DNA of 64,000 bases from Janthinobacterium sp. BJB426 (GTDB lineage: Bacteria > Pseudomonadota > Gammaproteobacteria > Burkholderiales > Burkholderiaceae_D), in the NCBI RefSeq assembly GCF_002735705.1, contig NZ_PDZL01000012.1, positions 62,001 to 126,000 of the forward strand, given 5' to 3'. The position numbers and the translations under genes were made by a program. Shown here in pieces: positions 61,019 to 64,000 of this stretch (positions are counted from its first letter, which is position 1; each line of letters opens with the position of its first letter). The notes under the pieces are model-generated. The model was not told the origin of the DNA. It made no database searches and worked only from the letters and a program-made list of their open reading frames with translations.

Positions 61019-61528
61019 TTGACCAAGCATTACAGAATGGCGCTGATGGCAGGATTGCTGGGCGCGGCGGCACAGGCGCACGGGCAGTTGTATGTGTGCG
61101 CCGATGCGCAAGGACACAAGACGTACACGGACAAGCGGGCTGGCGCACATTGCCAGTTGCTCGATTTGCCGGGCGCCATGACGGAGCCGCCACGCAAGAC
61201 GGCGCCGCTGGCCGGCGCGCCGGCCCGGCCCGCCACACAGGCGGTGGCCACGGCGGCGCCTGCCGCTGGCGCGTTTCCCAAGGTCGATGGCGCCGAGCAG
61301 CGCGCGCGCGACCTGGACCGGCGCCAGATCCTGCAGGACGAATTGCGTAGCGAAGAGCAGAAACTGGCGGCGCAGCGCCTGGAATTCAACGGTGGCCAGC
61401 CCGAACGCCAGGGCAATGAGCGTAACTATGCGAAATACCAAGAACGGGTGGCGCAGTTGAAGGACAACATTGGCCGGACACAGCAGAACGTCGAGGCCCT
61501 GAAACGCGAGATCGCGAATATTCGGTAA
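61019..61528 (+). CDS. DUF4124-domain exported protein with coiled-coil tail
   Basis: A 169-residue protein with a short signal peptide (MALMAGLLGAAAQAHG), a DUF4124 core (QLYVCADAQGHKTYTDKRAG), an Ala/Pro linker and a coiled-coil tail (RDLDRRQILQDELRSEEQKLAAQRLEF). The start is TTG 61019, six bases after AGGAG; the next ATG (61037) has no site. Commonly found between glnA and ntrB in betaproteobacteria. Function unknown. Confidence 0.75.
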   Translation: MTKHYRMALMAGLLGAAAQAHGQLYVCADAQGHKTYTDKRAGAHCQLLDLPGAMTEPPRKTAPLAGAPARPATQAVATAAPAAGAFPKVDGAEQRARDLDRRQILQDELRSEEQKLAAQRLEFNGGQPERQGNERNYAKYQERVAQLKDNIGRTQQNVEALKREIANIR

Positions 61529-61533
61529 AGCAT

Positions 61534-62622
61534 ATGACACTAGACAACCATTCCAGCCGTCCCGCCCACCTGGCCGGCCTTGATTTGCTGGCCTCGGCCG
61601 TGATCCTGCTCGATGGCGACGGCCGCATCAGCTATGCCAACGCGGCGGCGGAAAACTTGCTGGAAAGCTCATTGAAGGCCTTGTCGCGGCAAAAGCTGAC
61701 GGCGCTGTTCCTCAATCCCGAGGAGCTGGCCGGCATTTGCGCGCAGGCGCTCGAACACAAGTTTTCCGACCTGCGCCAGGACCTGAGCCTGGAGCGCCTG
61801 GGACGCGAGCCGCTGCGCGTGCACAGCATCGTCAGCGCGCTCGACGCGCCGCGCGACGGCGTGTTGATCGAACTGCGCGAAAACGTGCAGCAATTAAAAC
61901 TCGACCGCGAGGAGCGCATCCTCGACCAGAGCCAGGTCAACAAGGAGCTGATCCGCAATCTGGCGCATGAAATCAAGAACCCGCTGGGCGGCATCCGCGG
62001 CGCGGCCCAGCTGCTGGAGCTGGAATTGCCGGCCCTGCACTTGAGCGAGCTGCGCGAATACACGCAAGTCATCATCAAGGAAGCGGACCGTCTGCAAACC
62101 CTGGTCGACCGCCTGCTGGCGCCGCACCGCCGCCCGCATATCGTGGGCGACGTGAATATCCACGAAGTGTGCGAACGGGTCCGCAGCCTGATCCTGGCCG
62201 AATTCCCCAGCGGCCTGACCATTTCGCGCGATTACGACGCGTCGATTCCCGAGTTTCGCGGCGACAAGGAGCAATTGATACAAACCGTGCTCAATATCGC
62301 GCACAACGCGGCGCAAGCCCTGGCCGAGCGCATCGAGGCGGGCGACGCGGAGCTGATTTTCAAGACGCGCGTGGCGCGCCAGGTAACCCTGGCCAAGGTC
62401 CGTTACGGCCTGGCATTAGACTTGCATATCATTGACAATGGACCGGGCATCGCACCCCAGATCCGCGACCGGATTTTCTACCCGCTGGTGTCGGGCAGGG
62501 AAGGCGGCAGCGGACTGGGACTGACCTTGGCGCAAACCTTCGTGCAGCAGCACCTGGGCGTGATCGAGTGCGAAAGCCGGCCTGGATACACCGATTTCAG
62601 GATCGTTCTACCCTTGCCATAA
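61534..62622 (+). CDS. ntrB: Nitrogen sensor histidine kinase NtrB (GlnL)
   Basis: A 362-residue cytoplasmic kinase: PAS domain (residues 15-120, SAVILLDGDGRISYANAAAENLLE), H-box NLAHEIKNPLGGIRGAAQLLE with phosphorylated His145, N-box NIAHNAAQAL and G-boxes DNGPGIAPQ and GREGGSGLGLTLAQ. It phosphorylates NtrC when nitrogen is scarce and is controlled by PII. Six bases after the DUF4124 gene. Confidence 0.95.
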   Translation: MTLDNHSSRPAHLAGLDLLASAVILLDGDGRISYANAAAENLLESSLKALSRQKLTALFLNPEELAGICAQALEHKFSDLRQDLSLERLGREPLRVHSIVSALDAPRDGVLIELRENVQQLKLDREERILDQSQVNKELIRNLAHEIKNPLGGIRGAAQLLELELPALHLSELREYTQVIIKEADRLQTLVDRLLAPHRRPHIVGDVNIHEVCERVRSLILAEFPSGLTISRDYDASIPEFRGDKEQLIQTVLNIAHNAAQALAERIEAGDAELIFKTRVARQVTLAKVRYGLALDLHIIDNGPGIAPQIRDRIFYPLVSGREGGSGLGLTLAQTFVQQHLGVIECESRPGYTDFRIVLPLP

Positions 62623-62641
62623 GCGAGGCGGTATCCCACCC

Positions 62642-62671
62642 ATGAAATCCATTGCGGGACGCACACACTAA
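62642..62671 (+). CDS. Possible nine-residue leader peptide before ntrC
   Basis: ATG 62642 opens MKSIAGRTH and stops at TAA 62669-62671, whose last A starts the ntrC ATG (TAATG). Translation of this short frame could re-initiate at ntrC, which has no good ribosome site of its own. The evidence is only the overlap. Confidence 0.3.
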   Translation: MKSIAGRTH

Positions 62672-64000
62672 TGAAGCCAATCTGGATAGTTGACGACGAC
62701 GAATCAATCCGCTGGGTGCTGGAAAAAGCCCTGGCGCGGGAAAATCTCGCCACCAAGAGTTTTGCCAATGCGCGCGACGCCATCGCCGCACTGGAATTTG
62801 ACACGCCGCAAGTGCTCGTGTCCGATATCCGCATGCCGGGCGCGTCCGGCCTGGAATTGCTGCAGACGGTCAAGTCGCGCTTTCCCGGCTTGCCGGTCAT
62901 CATCATCACGGCCTTTTCCGACCTCGATTCGGCCGTCGCAGCCTTCCAGGGCGGCGCCTTCGAGTACCTGGCCAAACCGTTCGATATCGACAAGGCTGTC
63001 GAGCTGATCCGCCGCGCGCTGGAAGAAAGCCTGCGCGAGACGAGCGTCGAGTCGGGCCCGTCGGAAACGCCGGAAATCCTCGGCCAGGCGCCGGCCATGC
63101 AGGAAGTCTTCCGCGCCATCGGCCGGCTGTCGCAATCGAATGTCACCGTGCTGATCACGGGTGAATCCGGATCCGGCAAGGAACTCGTGGCGCGCGCGCT
63201 GCACAAGCACAGCCCGCGCGCGGCGCAGCCTTTCATTGCCCTCAATACGGCGGCGATCCCGAAGGATTTGCTCGAGTCCGAACTGTTTGGTCACGAGCGC
63301 GGGGCGTTTACGGGCGCGCAGACGACGCGCCGCGGCCGCTTCGAGCAAGCCGAGAACGGCACCTTGTTCCTCGATGAAATCGGCGACATGCCGTTCGACC
63401 TGCAGACGCGCTTGCTGCGCGTATTGTCCGACGGCCATTTCTATCGTGTCGGCGGCCATCAGCCCATGAAGGCGAACGTGCGCGTCATTACGGCCACGCA
63501 CCAGAACCTCGAGCAACGCGTGCGCGACGGCCTGTTCCGCGAAGACTTGTATCACCGCCTGAACGTGATCCGGCTGCGTTTGCCCAGTTTGAGGGAGCGG
63601 CGCGAGGATATCCCCATCCTGGTGCGCCACTTCCTGGTGCAAAGCGCGCGTCAGCTGGGCGTGGAAGCCAAACGCATGAGCGAGCCGACGATGCAGTTCC
63701 TCAGCAGCCTCGATTTGCCCGGCAATGTGCGCCAGCTGGAAAACTTGTGTAACTGGATCACCGTCATGGCGCCGGGCCAGACGGTGGAAATCAAGGACTT
63801 GCCGCTGGAATTGACGCAGGGGCAGGGCGATGGCGCTGCCACGGTGGCATCCGCTGACGTGGCGCCAGCAAATGTTGCTCATGCGCATGGCGGCCAGGTC
63901 TTCGAAGCGGCCGCGCCTGCCAACGGCGCGCCGCCGGGCTGGATCGGCTTGCTGGAATTGCAGGCGGCGGGCATGCTGGGCGCGGGGCAGCAGGAAGTCA
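62671..64000 (+). CDS. ntrC: Nitrogen response regulator NtrC (GlnG), truncated by window edge
   Basis: 443 codons are visible and the frame is open at the right edge. Receiver domain [20 protein letters not shown] with phospho-acceptor Asp52 (SDIRMPG) and Lys in YLAKPFD; central AAA+ domain with GESGSGKE (Walker A), GAFTGA (sigma54 contact), FLDEIGDMP (Walker B) and [11 protein letters not shown]. The C-terminal Fis-type HTH lies beyond or at the edge. It activates sigma54 promoters such as that of glnA upstream. The start shares its A with a small upstream frame. Confidence 0.95.
   Translation, partial: MKPIWIVDDDESIRWVLEKALARENLATKSFANARDAIAALEFDTPQVLVSDIRMPGASGLELLQTVKSRFPGLPVIIITAFSDLDSAVAAFQGGAFEYLAKPFDIDKAVELIRRALEESLRETSVESGPSETPEILGQAPAMQEVFRAIGRLSQSNVTVLITGESGSGKELVARALHKHSPRAAQPFIALNTAAIPKDLLESELFGHERGAFTGAQTTRRGRFEQAENGTLFLDEIGDMPFDLQTRLLRVLSDGHFYRVGGHQPMKANVRVITATHQNLEQRVRDGLFREDLYHRLNVIRLRLPSLRERREDIPILVRHFLVQSARQLGVEAKRMSEPTMQFLSSLDLPGNVRQLENLCNWITVMAPGQTVEIKDLPLELTQGQGDGAATVASADVAPANVAHAHGGQVFEAAAPANGAPPGWIGLLELQAAGMLGAGQQEV

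Overview
The window looks like chromosomal DNA of a GC-rich betaproteobacterium, most likely family Oxalobacteraceae (Janthinobacterium, Duganella or Massilia type). This is inferred from gene content and order: rsxB-nth, rplU-rpmA-obgE-proB, glnA-DUF4124-ntrB-ntrC, intracellular PHA depolymerase plus a PHA-granule-region protein, and a catBCD cluster with a divergent LysR regulator. I see no integrase, transposase, phage module or CRISPR array, so this is ordinary chromosome with several accessory islands.

Layout. 1-4055: end of an amidase, then pqiABC (MCE lipid-transport system). 4103-8057: DUF2946 protein, TonB-dependent receptor and PepSY membrane protein, a metal-uptake style operon. 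8538-11773: LysR regulator facing catB-catC-catD (muconate to 3-oxoadipate), with a two-part BenM/CatM-type operator between them; catA is absent here. 11905-15657: three transporters (SSS, Na/Pi, GntP). 15786-20708: tRNA-Pro(CGG), AsmA-like protein, arsR-arsC-arsH, and ispB. 21013-24429: rplU-rpmA, obgE, a membrane protein, proB.

The most interesting locus is 24465-31288 on the minus strand. It is a tightly coupled five-gene operon that resembles the Gram-positive dlt (teichoic acid D-alanylation) machinery: an adenylating enzyme fused to zinc-ribbon and methyltransferase-like domains, a second adenylating enzyme fused to an acyl carrier domain, a DltD-like SGNH membrane protein, a DltB-like MBOAT, and a 46-residue microprotein with GTG start. 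The microprotein ends in FRYGQL, which fits the C-terminal tyrosine hexapeptide of DltX. I read this as an envelope-acylation system of unknown acyl group and target.

Remaining regions. 31316-33792: nth, rsxB and a periplasmic binding protein. 33919-37203: TonB receptor with a Tat-exported DOPA-dioxygenase-like protein. 37269-41686: phaZ, fdxA, a cytoplasmic M4-like metallopeptidase with its emfourin-type inhibitor, and a PHA-associated protein. 41841-45669: osmoprotectant ABC transporter proVWX behind a long structured leader. 45761-47089: GNAT, acyl-CoA-binding protein, FKBP isomerase. 47287-51793: overlapping operon of beta-propeller, variant polysaccharide deacetylase, sterol-desaturase-family protein, EI24 protein and CinA-N protein. 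52158-58442: bifunctional penicillin-binding protein, GST, membrane-anchored TAXI protein, toxin-antitoxin pair. 58600-64000: rhodanese, then glnA with a sigma54 promoter and two NtrC sites, a DUF4124 protein, ntrB and the start of ntrC, which encode the regulator that would act on those sites.

All functional calls rest on reading motifs, lengths and neighbourhoods by eye; no database search was run.
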